Positions 37,501-50,100 of a stretch of 64,000 bases of DNA are shown here, in pieces. How positions within the stretch are numbered: position 1 is the stretch's first letter; each line of letters opens with the position of its first letter. The notes beneath the pieces were generated by a model. That model saw only the letters and a list, made by a program, of their open reading frames with translations, ran no database searches and was not told the DNA's origin. The DNA comes from Lunularia cruciata (lineage: Eukaryota > Streptophyta > Marchantiopsida > Lunulariales > Lunulariaceae), in NCBI GenBank assembly GCA_948567375.1, contig OX419755.1, positions 55,260,291 through 55,324,290 of the forward strand, written 5' to 3'. Both the position numbers and the translations under genes were made by a program.

Positions 37501-38100
37501 ATAATATTATTCTAAAATACTTTCCACGGTAACCAAAAGTTCGACTTAATCAAACTCAATCTATCTTAGCACCATGCTGCACCAACACTCTCATGCGATC
37601 TCCATCAGAAACAGAAGTTGAAAAGACTAAACACCACAGACTCCATATTACTCTCGTATGTTCGTTCCATCATAATCGAGAGTTTAGAAGACACAATTTA
37701 GCTCATTTGAATTGACTTCTCCCGAGGCTTAATTCAAGATAGATCCCACTCAAAAAGCTAATAACTTCTGCTCTAATTTAGCTCATTTGAATTGACTTCT
37801 CCCGAGGCTTAATTCAAGATAGATCCCACTCAAAAAGCTAATAACTTCTGCTCTAATGGCACACTAAACTACCTTAAAAGGATAAACAAACAACACCAAC
37901 GATGGGAACGACCATCACTAAATATTATGAGTGTAGATCCAAACCAAATTACTAAACTCGCGTTGAAGATTATCAATAAGATCACAATTGTGTTGCTATT
38001 TACATTTAATGTCTTACCAAGCACCTCCTTAGCTTCTGCTCCTGTGTAAATAATTATATTTTCAATGTTTGGAAATGCTAAGTTCTCCTACAACAATCAT
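34563..38100. other. Non-coding region, strongly AT-rich from about 35.5 kb
   Basis: No gene supported. Around 34905-35065 AGGCCCTTGTTGTCTA and GACAAGGGCCTCC form a spaced inverted repeat. From about 35.5 kb the sequence is far more AT-rich than the genes on either side and has only tiny frames, suggesting old transposon DNA. I looked for the missing C-terminal exons of the CPSF-like gene here and found none. Confidence 0.5.
37695..37854. repeat. 80-bp perfect tandem duplication
   Basis: Two adjacent copies of an 80-bp unit starting AATTTAGCTCATTTG and ending AACTTCTGCTCT, with no difference seen. Confidence 0.9.
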
Positions 38101-38119
38101 CCCCATGACCTTGCATCTT

Positions 38120-39400
38120 ACTTCATGAGTGTTTTATGCTACTTAGGTTCAGTTCAGGTGTGTTCTATGTTGGCTAACTTTTAATGTGTTCTAAGCTATG
38201 TCAATGAACTGTTATGTTCTATCTCTGAATGATAGTGAGTTGATTACTGTTGTGTACAACGGAGAGTGTCTACTTTGGTGAGACAAAGAGAGTTGAGTGT
38301 TAGGATGTTTAATACATCAAAAGTCACTGACATATAATAGAACTTCAATTCTATTCAGAGGTGACAAATGTTTCTCAAGTTGTGAACCCATAGTTGGCAC
38401 TATTGTTGATGAGAAAGTTGAGAAAACTAGAACATTTGAGTGAACACAGTTAAATGTTCTGGTCTGCAGAGGTGCAATCTATTCTAGACAGTTATGACTA
38501 TTTGGACTTGATATTAGAGATCCACAATACCAATCAATTAGAGTTTAACAGAATAGAGAAAATAATGCACTCTACAATTAGAATTTTTTTTCTCTCCTGT
38601 GCTCTGCAAGAGCAAATCAAGGATATAGTAGATAGTTACTTGTGGTGTTAGAAATTTGGGAGAAACTTAAGAATATATTTACTGTTGCAATATTCAAGAG
38701 GTCTGGTCAAAATTTACCATTACTTCGGTTGTTCCTTGGTCCTACTGTTTACTCGAAAACCTTTGTGTTGACCAGATATGGATTTATCTGAATACTTCTA
38801 GCATTTGATGCAGAAAGAGATTGGGAAGTGGAGCAGCTAGATGTCAAGAAAACCTTTTTGGATGAAGATCTTAAAAAAACCATCTATATGGATGTTCTAG
38901 ATAGATATGTTGAAGGCAAACGTAAAGTATGTTTGCTTAAGAAAGCCTTGTATAGCCTTAAGCAAGCAGCAAGAGCTTAGCATGAGAAACTAGATTCATA
39001 TTTGAGACAATAAGGCTTCAACTGAGCAGATTGATTCTGATAAATAATCATGCTTAGTGGAGGAGCAACCGTAGTAAACAGCAAGCATCTGTTGCAATCT
39101 CTACTACTGAGGCAGAACTCATCGCAACCTCAAATGCTACACAGAAAGTCATATGGAACAGGAAACTTCTTAAAGAGCTGGGATTTGAACAAACATATCC
39201 TACAATACAGGAAGCATAGCGCTTAGTAAAAATCTTGTACGTCACCCACGGACTATACATAAGGTGATTAGAAAAATGTTTGTAGAAAAGAAAGAAAAAG
39301 GGTGTTGTGGAGTTAGTTTCCCGTACTGCACAAGAAATGACAGCAGATGTGTTTACGAGAGCATTGTCTGGGAAAAAAAAACATAGAAAATGTGTTTAGA
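38120..39400 (+). mobile_element. Degenerate Ty1/copia element
   Basis: The stretch near 38155-38340 matches the solo LTR of the NOMO intron in reverse (GGTGTGTTCTATG, AGAGTGTCTACTTTGGTGAGAC, GTTAGGATGTTTAATACATCA). Downstream, 38454-38651 reads like a copia gag (WSAEVQSIL...NRIEKIMHST). At about 38810-38980 a broken frame reads QLDVKKTFLDEDLKKTIYM and CLLKKALYSLKQAARA, the copia reverse transcriptase. At 39080-39360 it reads STTEAELIATSNATQKVIW and AQEMTADVFTRAL, the copia RNase H and pol end. Stops and large deletions make it dead; integrase is missing. Confidence 0.75.
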
Positions 39401-39408
39401 TACTCCAC

Positions 39409-42400
39409 TTGCACCAGATAACACACAGAATTGCCGCATCTGTCAGTGACTATAGCAGCGTCGAGCTCAATAAGAACACAATCTGCCACCAATCGCTTCA
39501 CAGGATCGCAATGAAGTTGCTCCAATTTGCATGTATCCTGCAGATCAAAAGATAATGTTTAAAACAGCTCCACACAGAGATCAAATGTATGGTTCAGGTG
39601 TTAATTTTCAGTGTTTTAACACTTAAGATAAGTGACTTTGACCAGTTCCTGCGAGTGCCATTGCTAATGCTCAAAAGCCCTCGTTCCAGCAAGAAATTCG
39701 TAGAAACCCCGAATGAGAAGCAGCGCGGGCAAACTCACCAAATGAACACGGAAATCAAATGCGTCCAGAGTGAAAATGACAGGAGTTCTAGTCGTTCAGC
39801 TCTAGCATTAAATACTATCAGGAGTATAAGGATTCCTAAATAATAGAACTCAAAGTTTGACTTAGAAATTAAAAGAAGGCGAGTTCAACTCTTGCTCCAC
39901 GAAGATAAATATCAAGGGTCTTACTCCTGCTTATGGAAAGCCAGCTTTGTCAAGAAGGAATCGTCTCCAAAGACTCTTGGAATACCATGTAGACTCCTAA
40001 AAAACCCACTATATTTCCTTTCTTTTGATGCCTAGCATCTTGAGAGATTGCTAGACGATCTATTCCTTCATTGAGTAATTGAACAATCCGCCGCTATACA
40101 AGGATCATATATACGATCCTACGAGTCGTGGTTTAATGGCTCTTTCGGCTTGCAGCTAGTGACATCAACGACGAAATTACAGACTAGTATCTTGTACGAG
40201 GTTGCCAACTCGTGAAGGCCACCGTACAGAAAATTGACAAGTATTAAATTCCTGTCATGCATATGCCTTACTACAGGAGCAGTGGTACTCTTTCACATTC
40301 AATATTGATAAAAGCGGTCAAATGTGAGACTTACCACTCTGTAGGAATAAAACATAATTCCATCTCGGCAGTCACCTACGGCAATCCGGTTCAGATGAAC
40401 TGCGCTACTGGTTATAACAGAACACGTCTTGGCGTGTGCTAAGCAACGCAACCTTTGGAATCCGTCATCTGTTTGCGCGTAGCAATATAACTGCTTAAAC
40501 AAACAGCTCAAACTTCAACATAGGCACCAACGAGCAAAAACGACAAACGCATAGTGAACTGCACAGGCAAGCGAAAGACTTGGACTCACTAATCGAGTCA
40601 AAATGGCACCTAGAGTTAACAAGAATGCACATCGCATATAACAACGTGGTCAACTAATAGATAGATCAAGAATCAATTTTCTTGTCCAATGAAGTAGGTT
40701 TAAACAACCTACTTAAGGCAAACATAGGAACGGTAACTTTGACTTCGACACTTAGTAAGTAGCCCATGAAAAAGGTGGGAACTTGAAAACCTTCTTACAG
40801 TATTGCCAACACCGGCTAGAATGTATTGGTCGAGATAGGGGTAAACTGCAAGAACCATTCCTTGCATATAAGTCTGACTTATCAAGCTCAATTCCCAACC
40901 CTCACCTCCAGCAATCCTGTGTTCAACAGCAACCTCATCAGACGTTGAGTCACCCATGATCACAGGTTGAGATGTCTCCATTGAAGATGATTCTCCCATA
41001 TGGGCGAGAGGCATTATTCCCGCCACGGCCACTCCCTCCTGCCAGTGTGTCTCAGGACTCTATGCGTAAAGTCAACAGTTGCCCCTTCGAACTACATCCA
41101 AGGAAAATCATACGTTTTGTAATGATACGAGGGAAAACTATAAACTGAAAACATATGATTTCCATTATATGAGCATTTGACTGTCAAATAAGTCAGCAAG
41201 TTGTCAAACTAGTGACGTATTCAGTTAGATAAGCGTCTGTATCAAGAAAATCGTGGAAAGGGAGCTATTAATTATCATGAAGGTCTACAGACTAATGATT
41301 CTTTATGCCGATAATAGTACGTTACTCTAGGCGTTTGATGATTTGAACAATAAGCAGAATCACGACTCAGTCCCGGAAGGTTTTAAGACTACCATGATCT
41401 CTTAAAGAAAGCTATGACACGTCCACCAAAAGACACAAGATTAAATACCATACAACTGTACATGAGTCAAAGGAGTGAACTGGTAAAGTCAGTTAGACAA
41501 TAAGGGACCAAACAGAGAAATAAGGCCACGCACAAAAGTAGCAATTACCTTTCAGGTTCACCATTCGGCATCCTAGGTTTCCCATCCGTCAGACCGGTAC
41601 CAACCAGCACTAATAGTTCACCAGCTACCTGCCAGAGCTGCATGCATTTAGCGGTTTCTCCATCGCCCAGCTGATAAGACGAAACAACAGTCTCACTCAA
41701 GGGATCAGCAAACATCTGACATGGAATGTTCACTTCTCATAACCACATCATCTTCGTTGGTGCATTATATAAAACACAGCGCGGTATCCGACCAAGAGGT
41801 AGCCGCTGAATCCGACCAAGAGGTAGCCGCTGAACATTTAGGCCTTTTGAACGTTCCATCTCTACCTGCGTCAAACAAAAGATGTTATCAGCATGCTTGT
41901 GTACAGGCTCTCCAGACTAAACTACTGTCAATATTAGGAACTTGCGATCACACGGAATGAGCCTGTGTCTCCACATTACTGCATGTGCGTCCTAATATGC
42001 ACAAGCCAAGATTTATGGTAAATGCTCGCATTGAAGACTTGAGAATATACTGTCTACCACGAATATAACGAGTCTTGACAGTAACATAAGAACTGAGTGT
42101 CAGTGGCAAACCAGGTGCAAGCTGCAATCAGCCACAAAAAGGATGCCGTTAGGACAATCAGATGAATTGATTGTCCTAACGATATTGAAGTTTACGCAAT
42201 CCTTTGACTATGCTTGGCAGTAACCATGGCCGATCACTGAGAGCAATTATGTCGGCTCGTAAAGAAGCTTGAAGTGGAATTAAAGTCACTGGTGATACTC
42301 CAATACGACGGACAGCAACTAGATGAGGATAAACTGGCCCGGACCCTTCAGTGGCGCTACAACTCTCTTCTTCAAATTGAGACATGTAAATTCCTCGATG

Positions 42401-45400
42401 GCCGTCCTCCACATCGCCAGCCTGCGATGTAAATCTGCGAGCCGATACTGATGAACTAACTTTGGTAGCACAGGATCCTTAGACAACTCATGAGTGGCTC
42501 TGTGGGTAGGCCAATCATATTGCAGCAACAATCCGTTCCTTAACAACCCGCAGATGATGTAGAGTCGATCAAAGAGGGCCAATCTCACTGTCTCTGGTAC
42601 GCATCCACCCATGACTATACCAGTTGAATTAACCAAAGCTACCAATTCAACTGCAAGAGGTTTAAACTTCTCTCCGAGCCTGATCGACAGCAGCTCCACA
42701 GATGGCTTGTGAGTTCCCACGATACAGACTTCCCGTACAACAAGGCCTCACAATTTTGCAGTTTCCTTTGTAACATCTACAAGACCGACAATTGAAGGTG
42801 GGACAGGTAAAGGAACGGATCCTTGCTCCAAAGGTACGGAGATACATGATACTTCTGCCTCCAGCTGAATCTCTATTAATTCATAGTGACCGGACGTTGT
42901 CAGTTGTGTTCCCAAAATCAAAAGAACACCAGGTCGCGAGAGAGCTAAAATAATCGATCCTTTGGCAACTGCCCCAAGGCTTATGGACGCCCCTCGAGGT
43001 TTCCAATACGATAGGTGAGGTACAGGACTGGCACATCCCCCGCATGAGCTGCTATAGTAGGAGCACAAAGTTGCACCTCTGTGCTGCAAACTTGAGCCAG
43101 CCACCCATCTTCGATGAGCCCACAGGTCAAGGTACTTGATATGGAGTCGAAACCCACGGCGTCTGTGACATCCACAAAGTTTAGCCCCACTGAGAGAACT
43201 CTAGTTTCTTCCAAAAAGGATATAATGAAGAAAGAATGGTTCTTGTCCAGAAGAAACATGCGTAACGTCCAAGTACCGGTCACGCCCTGATACACGGGTG
43301 GGGTACTGAGCAGTTTCTCCACACTAATGGCATTTCTTATGACGCATAAGGAACCCTCACGGCCGACTCCAAGCAAACATCTGATCCTGCTTTTCCCCAT
43401 GATAATCAACTAAAGAGAAGTCTAAAATAGGAGCATTACTCTGAATGACACTGCGAAAAGTCAACCCGCCAGGGACTACAAGGATTTCCCCATCTCCGAT
43501 CTCTATTAGAGCAGCTATGAAACCTCCTTTTAACCACAAGAGGGAACTGCAGGGTGAGTACCTGTAAAGACGCTCGTTGAACATGCACCTCAGACCTTTC
43601 CATAAACAGCTGTGCAATTGCAATCTCTCCATTGTCCATACTCAACACTAGCTTCGGCTGGTCACCGCCATCTGGCTGCCAACTCCAGGCAGAAATAGAG
43701 TTCTCGGCAGAAGAATCTAGGAACTGAAGTAACAAGAGAGAAGCTGCTGCCAAGGTATTTTGTCCTTCGCCATCCTCCTCAACAGAAGACTGCTGTACAG
43801 AGAGAACTGTTGAAGCACGAGGCTTCCTTGGACACCTCAAATCCAGGAGCAACAAGTCACCTAATCGAGCAACAAGAATGTAGCCTGGCACGACGGGGAA
43901 CTGATTGATATTTAGGGCTAGATGCCTGGTAATACGCTGTTTTGGATCAAATGTCCCCATATGTTAGATGGTTCGCTCACTAGGGTCACAGAGTAATGTA
44001 TTCAATGTCATTCGCAACAAGTCCTTTTCTGCGTGGATCGGTTTCTAACGTAAGATAGTTCATCAAACGTCACCGAAGATGCTGGCTCAAGATTTAAGAT
44101 GTTCATATCAATAATGAAAGGGCAAGGGCAGAGAAAGAACTTGCAACCCGTTACAGGGTGACAAAGAGAAAATGGTACAACGGTCTAGGAAGTTCGGCGT
44201 TGAGATCCTTGTTCTAGCATGTGGTGCTCGGATATGCTAATCAATACGAACTTGCATCGACAGGCCAAAATATGTCAGACCTCACGAAACTAAACTACTT
44301 CGCGTCCGTTATATCAGCTGGATCTACTCACACTAACCATCATACACGAGTGCTGCTCGTTTGACGACTATTCCTAGCCCATAACGATTATAAACAGCCA
44401 CAGCATTGAGAAAGAAAAATCACCTGTAAACAAGAACTGCAAGTATCAGAACTGTTGTGCCTCCCACATTACTTGATTGATTAACGCCATACTCCAGATT
44501 GTCCCCCATCGACCTCACTTCAATTCGTCTCCTGTTGTGCTTCCTTTAGATGATGGCCTCGGATAAACCAATTTCTGTCAGCCCAGAACATACATAACTA
44601 AAACCTCACTTTCCTATATTTGGGAGAAAAGGAATCTAGCAGACCCAACGAGTTCCCTCTGTAATGGAAACCACATCCAAAGTTTAAATATCACCGAGTT
44701 CATTTGCCCGTCAAATCCACAGACGCTTCGAGGCTTTTGAAAGAGACCTCCAGACAGTCTTGGTTCATGAGTAATTAATTAAAGCGAAAAAGTAGTCCCC
44801 ACTTGCTTATGGTTCATAAAGAGAATCATACTGACATACAAGTTATGGAGCAGAAACAACTGAGAATAGAACCTGGACGGCAAATATTGATCTACGCTCC
44901 GAAGAGCAAGCAAACGAAGGTCAGCTAAGAGGTGACGAACTTTTACATGATAAACAGCCTAACTCTTAGAAAAACTTTGTTTGTTGACCTCCACGATCTT
45001 TTTCCCAGCAGCAGCTGAGCTAACGAAAACAGCAACATTGTCCTCGAAGCAGCAGCAATAGCAATGGCGCGTCCCCTGATTCATGAGATCGAGGAAGTAC
45101 AGTCGGCTTTGCGGCTTGATTCCGGGGTTACACTCTATGAAAACTGTAGCATTGTACTTAAGCGAGTGGTGTGATCAGTTTGCAATGCTGGAAAACTAGT
45201 TCTGCTTCTCAATTCTCCTCAACGCACGACATTGAGGAGACTTCTCTCAGACTACAGAACTAATCCGGGATTTGGTGTTTAGCAGTCATTTCTCTTTTCT
45301 TCTGTTCTCACTCATAAGAGGATATGAGAGTTTATCTCTGGTTCTTGCTGAAATTCATAGCTAAAAAGGGTACACGACTTGCGCTAAGCGAATCTCGTAC

Positions 45401-46683
45401 TCGTCAACTTGTTCTTACGTAAAAAGGTAATCCAGTGCGAGATGTATGACAGGCCTAGTATCCTTCAACTTGAATTATCGAGTCTGACTGTCCTTCGAGT
45501 ACTAACATCCTCATTCTACTCGGCCCGATTTCAATCTGTGATATATGAGAACGGCTTCTGCTCCCTGGAGAAGCCGTTCGCAGAATGGAGGATCTAAACT
45601 CAGTTCGGACCGAACCGATACAGATCGAAGACAAGCAGATGGAACCAATGAAATGCATGCAGGAACGTATGCAAACTGAAGTCAAGCAAGTAAAATCAAA
45701 GCGGAACATAAGCGATTTCAATCTGTGATATACCTCGGATCCACTGTCAGCAACCGCCCAACATCTCTTCCTGAGTTTCCAGAAGAATTCAAAGTCGTGT
45801 GCGATACTGCCCAAAATCTGCGTATAAATTATAAACCTTAGGATGAATCAGGACCTCCAAAAACAACGGAGGATACGTCGCTATTGCGTTATTAAGCAAA
45901 ATGTGTCGAACAGCTTTCCACATCTTGAATGGCACATTTAAAACCACAAGATTTAAACTCCTGTTCCAATTCATCCGTAAGCTTAGCTGCTGACTAACCC
46001 TGTCAGCAGCTAAGCTGCAGTTGAAATCAGCTTCGCTTACCTGTGAAGTACAACATCGAAGGTGAGGAAAGAAAGTGTCCCTGAATCTGAAAGCAAAACC
46101 AGCAGATCCCTGCCAAAAGTCTGACACATATACAAAGTACATGAATTGTCAGTAACGGTTTCAAAATAATACTGGACATTCCAAGTAAACAGGTTTGTTA
46201 AGTCCTACAAAATAGAGGGGAGAAAATATGATCTTGTCTTTCTTTATAAAGGCAGTCCACAATGCTCGCGCAGAACTTGAGACTTCTCTAGATCATAGTA
46301 TCTATGTATTTACACCACGTATTTCAATTCACAAATACGAGGGCTGAACTTTAGTCCTCCAATCAGTTTCTTCTTTCTTTCCGTTTTTCTTTCGTCCTGT
46401 CCTCTGTCCTCTGCAGGCTCATCTTCTTGAATTAAGCAATTCACATTTTTACTTCAACCATTTTGCAATTTCGCTTCCCCCCCCCCCTCTTTCCCCCATC
46501 ACCAGTCTGCTATAAACACTACTATGTCCAACCGGCATCATAAGCTGAATTGGAAAAGACGAAACCTCAGGCTGCGCGCCACGGAAGCAGCTTCAGATCC
46601 TTTATGGTTCCAAATACAGGCTGCTCACATAAGGATTGAACGAGTGCATCATCACTTACCACAACAAGCTCCAAAGTGGTTTC
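39409..46683 (-). pseudogene. CPSF-A/DDB1-like (MMS1-type beta-propeller) gene, decayed and 3'-truncated
   Basis: It matches the plant CPSF-A-subunit-like protein related to Arabidopsis At3g11960. Minus-strand pieces in order: 46683-46583 (LCEQPVFGTIKDLKLLP), 46109-46041 (LLVLLSDSGTLSFLTF), 45817-45734, from 45075, about 44505-44469 (GTIWSMALINQ), 43936-42176 (ARLGDLLLLDLR; APILDFSLVD; EETRVLSVGLNFVDVTD; GTHKPSVELLS; ADIIALSDRPWLL), about 42150 (GILFVADCSLHL), 41850-41549 (ADPLSETVVSS), about 40920-40799 (WELSLISQTYMQGMVLAVY), 40510-40350 (RIAVGDCRDGIMFYSY), and about 39500-39409 (CDPVKRLVADCVLIE). Frame breaks lie near 45040, 43575, 43380, 43030, 42380 and 41735, and an in-frame TGA at 42748-42750. 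The last ~200 residues are absent; copia sequence starts at the end of the final exon. N-terminal exon not found. Confidence 0.75.
41799..41842. repeat. 21-bp tandem duplication inside a CPSF-like exon
   Basis: A unit around GAGGTAGCCGCTGAATCCGAC is doubled. On the minus strand it duplicates QRLPLGRI in the protein, where related proteins have one copy. Confidence 0.8.
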
Positions 46684-48967
46684 CTGCCAAAGACCCAGAA
46701 ATGAACTAAGGCCAGAACTTGTTAATTATACTAAGGCCAGAAACTCGTTCAATCTGTTTATTGTGAATGAACCAAAACCGAACCTGGACATTTATGCCCT
46801 ATCTCTAACCGGATTACATACGAGAAGATAGAACTAGACATACATATTTACAGTGATATACCGGTATAGCAAGCAGTCGATTGGCATTATCTTGAATCCT
46901 GGCTTCAAATCGTTCAACACTCGTGACGATTGAGGACTATCAAACGAACTTTTATAAGCAGTAATGTAATTGAGCTACAGTCAGACTGAAAAGTCAAGTT
47001 TCTAAAATCCGCAAGCTCAGTACAGAAGAAACTGGTCAGTACTAATTTCCCCGGACCGGTTAGAAATAAGACATATCGAAACGAGGTGTTCCAATAAAAC
47101 AGATGTTCCAATAAAACCAGTGGTTCTGTTACAAATGGGAAGACTTTGTTCTTTGAAAATGTAATATCTTTTCTTAATTAAACATTCCAATCTGTAAACT
47201 TTAACCCTTATTTTGACACATATGAATGTGTTACTTAGTTGTTACTATCTAGTTCTTGGTGGCATCTTGTTGGTTTCTGGGCACATGTTTCTTGGTTATT
47301 TACCGTTCTTTTTCTCTAATATTGTAATGTTTGGTATATATATATATCCAGAACATACTCCAAACATTATGTTGGAAACTTCAATACAAAAAAGTATTCA
47401 TAAAATACCTAGGAATCTTCTTGAGATAAAAGGTGTTCAAGACCCTCTTCCAACAATCGATCAATCACTCATAGATTCAATCAAGAAAAATCAGGCGATC
47501 ATGTAGAAAAACACACAAAGGATGGAAGACACCATCATCAAGGATGCGTTCGAATAGCTAATATAGGGCTGGGTCCAATAGTACCCAAATCTGCTGTACT
47601 ACACCTAAGATATCCACGCTAGGTTAATTAGTATGGTCTATAAACTATCGGAGTATCCAAAAATCTATTCCACTACATCTAAGACATCCCAACTTATGCA
47701 AGTTTGGATGGTCTACAAACAACTGTACTCCAAAGAAATATTAACTAATGTGATTGCTCTCACATAGATTACACCAGCTAATACTTTGTGTAGAGCAATG
47801 GACCATGTAGTCTAAAATATGCTACAAAGTATGAAAGTGAGAGTAGTATCTATGTCTTCTAATACAATATATTCTCGCACACTCTTTGACAAATGTATCA
47901 AAAGTCATGTTCATTGCTACATATAATTGTAAGGCTAAAGAAACAAAGAGGTGACTTTGTTGCATACTCATATACTCAGAGACTCTGTCTACAACACCAT
48001 TAATTGCAAATCTAAGAGGATAATAATCATTCCCTCCAAAACCACATTGCATGTCAAGTCCATAATCACACCATCAACTACTACCACCTGATCACCTCAA
48101 ATCAAATATAAATATGCCCTGACCAGTGTCATCTACAAAACATAATTAAACTCACTCCAGGCAAAGTATTCATTCTCTCTTGCTCTAACCGACACTATAT
48201 TTTTGATAGTCTGATGGGCAGTTCTCCTCTATTTTCCAAGAAGACACCCCATCATAGAACCACGTACACAAATGAATCATGAAAATACAAGCGGATGGAT
48301 CAAATCTAAATGAAACCTCGTCATTATAGAGAAGGTAAGTAATGCAATCAATCCATCAAACCTGAATCAAGTCTCCTCCTTCATATCCTAGATGGTATGT
48401 CGCCTTCAGACAAAGGACTCCTCCACCTATTCCTCCTTCCTCCCTGCGGCTGTTCCTGATTCCCGCTCCATCATTCGTCACTAGCTGTCTCTCTTTCTCT
48501 CTCGCCTCCACACCGCCAAAGAATCCCTGAAACTCGCTGCTGTCATCGCTATTCGTCACTTTTTCCCCTCTCTGCTTTTGAACGCGCTGCTGCTACATCC
48601 GGAGATTCTCCCTTCGAGCTGCGGAAAACGCTCTTCCTTCGTCCGCCACGTTGCGAAGGAAGTAACTGGTCCCATTTTACCGTTTGATGTGCGGCTCGAT
48701 GGTTTTCCATCCTTCTTGCGGTCCGTTAGACTTTGTGGAAAGAGTTTTGTACGCAACGCCCATGGCACGCTCTGGACCTCACGATGCCCATAGAAACCTT
48801 TGGACGTCTACGAGCTTCAAACTGAGATCAGATGGACCATGATCGAGACGGAGTTTAATCCGTCTGTGTGCTACCCAAGATGCGAGAAGGCCGAATGGAA
48901 CTAAGTAGCATTGCACCGAATCTCCGACAAAGAACCAGTGTATTATTTTTGAAACATGATCATATTA
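46684..48967. other. Region without recognised genes
   Basis: A plus-strand frame at 47213-47506 has a hydrophobic first half but no known family and sits in AT-rich DNA. At 47575-47730 a ~90-bp unit with CTAAGA(T/C)ATCC and TGGTCTA is repeated in diverged form. At 48350-48800 the base composition is more GC-rich with overlapping frames on both strands; this could be a remnant 5' exon, but nothing matched. Confidence 0.4.
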
Positions 48968-50100
48968 GGGGGTTTCAGAAATAATTTTATGAAGTTTTGT
49001 ATATTTTGATATAGATTATTATGAACATTGATATAGATTATTACGAGGCGTTGAATAAATTGGTCTGCGAGTAAGAGAAAGAAAGAGTACCATTGCGGAG
49101 ATCTGGCCAAGTTCCTTATTATTAGCAAACTTCATAAATAAGAGGTGGTTTTAGAAAATAAAAGATATGGAGTTTTCAGTTGTCACACCGTTATGCATTA
49201 ATTATATATTAGGGTTAATAAAATGTATGGTTTAGGGGGAATATGGTATGTGCCAGTTGCCGCCCGATATAATGTGTTAATTTAGGATTAAATGAAATTT
49301 TGCTCATCATTGCTTGTTGTTGCTTGTAGCCGCTCAATGGTGCATATAGCTGCTTGTTGCCATTGGTAGGTGTTAGTAATGTGTTAATTTAGGATTAAAT
49401 GAGATTTTGTTTGTTGTTGCACTTAGTTGCTTGTGGCCGCTCGAAGCTTGTTTGCGCTCGTAGTCACTTGTTGCCGTTGGTAGTTGCTTGATAGCGCTTG
49501 TTGATTTTGCATTCAAAGGTGAGCATGCATTGCAATCAAGTTTTTGCTAAATTTTTGTTGCACTTTTGGAGTAAAATTCATCGATTTCCAATTAATTTCT
49601 TGGATGCCACAAGATGATGTAAATCATTTTCCATAGCTTGCATTATTTCCCTCGCCGCACTAATCTATGAAAATGAACCAACACACCAATGCAAAATTAC
49701 AAAACCCACCAGTTTAGCTTAGCGAGAGGAGTATTTGCACATAACATTCACATTTGTAAATGGTGAATTTGAATTTGAATAGTTGAGAGCAACATTTAAG
49801 ATCTGCCAAAATTTTTCATAAATTTCACTCTAAGAATCATCCAAAAACATAAGAAAAATTTCTCAAACAATCATATCATTTTTTTGACAATCATTTTATT
49901 TTACTGCAAAAATTCTAAATATCCATAATATAGCTTTTGTTTTTTTATAAATAAATATAAATTATACATAATATATCATATAATAATCTATAAAATTTCA
50001 TTTATTAACACCTCATCTCTTTATGGAGTTCATTAAAAATAATTATGGAGTTTATTATTCATCCCATAAATATATATCAAAATTATTTTTGAAACCCTCT
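48967..50100. mobile_element. MITE-like element with terminal inverted repeats
   Basis: The left end AGGGGGTTTCAGAAATAA and the right end, which in reverse complement reads AGAGGGTTTCAAAAATAA, form imperfect terminal inverted repeats about 1.13 kb apart. ATT flanks both ends as a possible 3-bp target duplication. There is no ORF. Inside, 49300-49500 carries a GC-containing ~10-bp periodic stretch (GCCGCTCAATGG, GCCGCTCGAAGC). The right inner end matches the left end of the element at 51690, so it is probably a non-autonomous relative. Confidence 0.65.

Noticed and set aside
45789..46142. 117-codon minus-strand frame as a separate gene
   Set aside because: The conserved residues lie in another frame (LLVLLSDSGTLSFLTF; FWAVSHTTLNSS), which are exons of the CPSF-like gene.
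47213..47506. 97-codon frame with a hydrophobic start as a membrane protein gene
   Set aside because: AT-rich composition and absence of homology make a chance frame likely.
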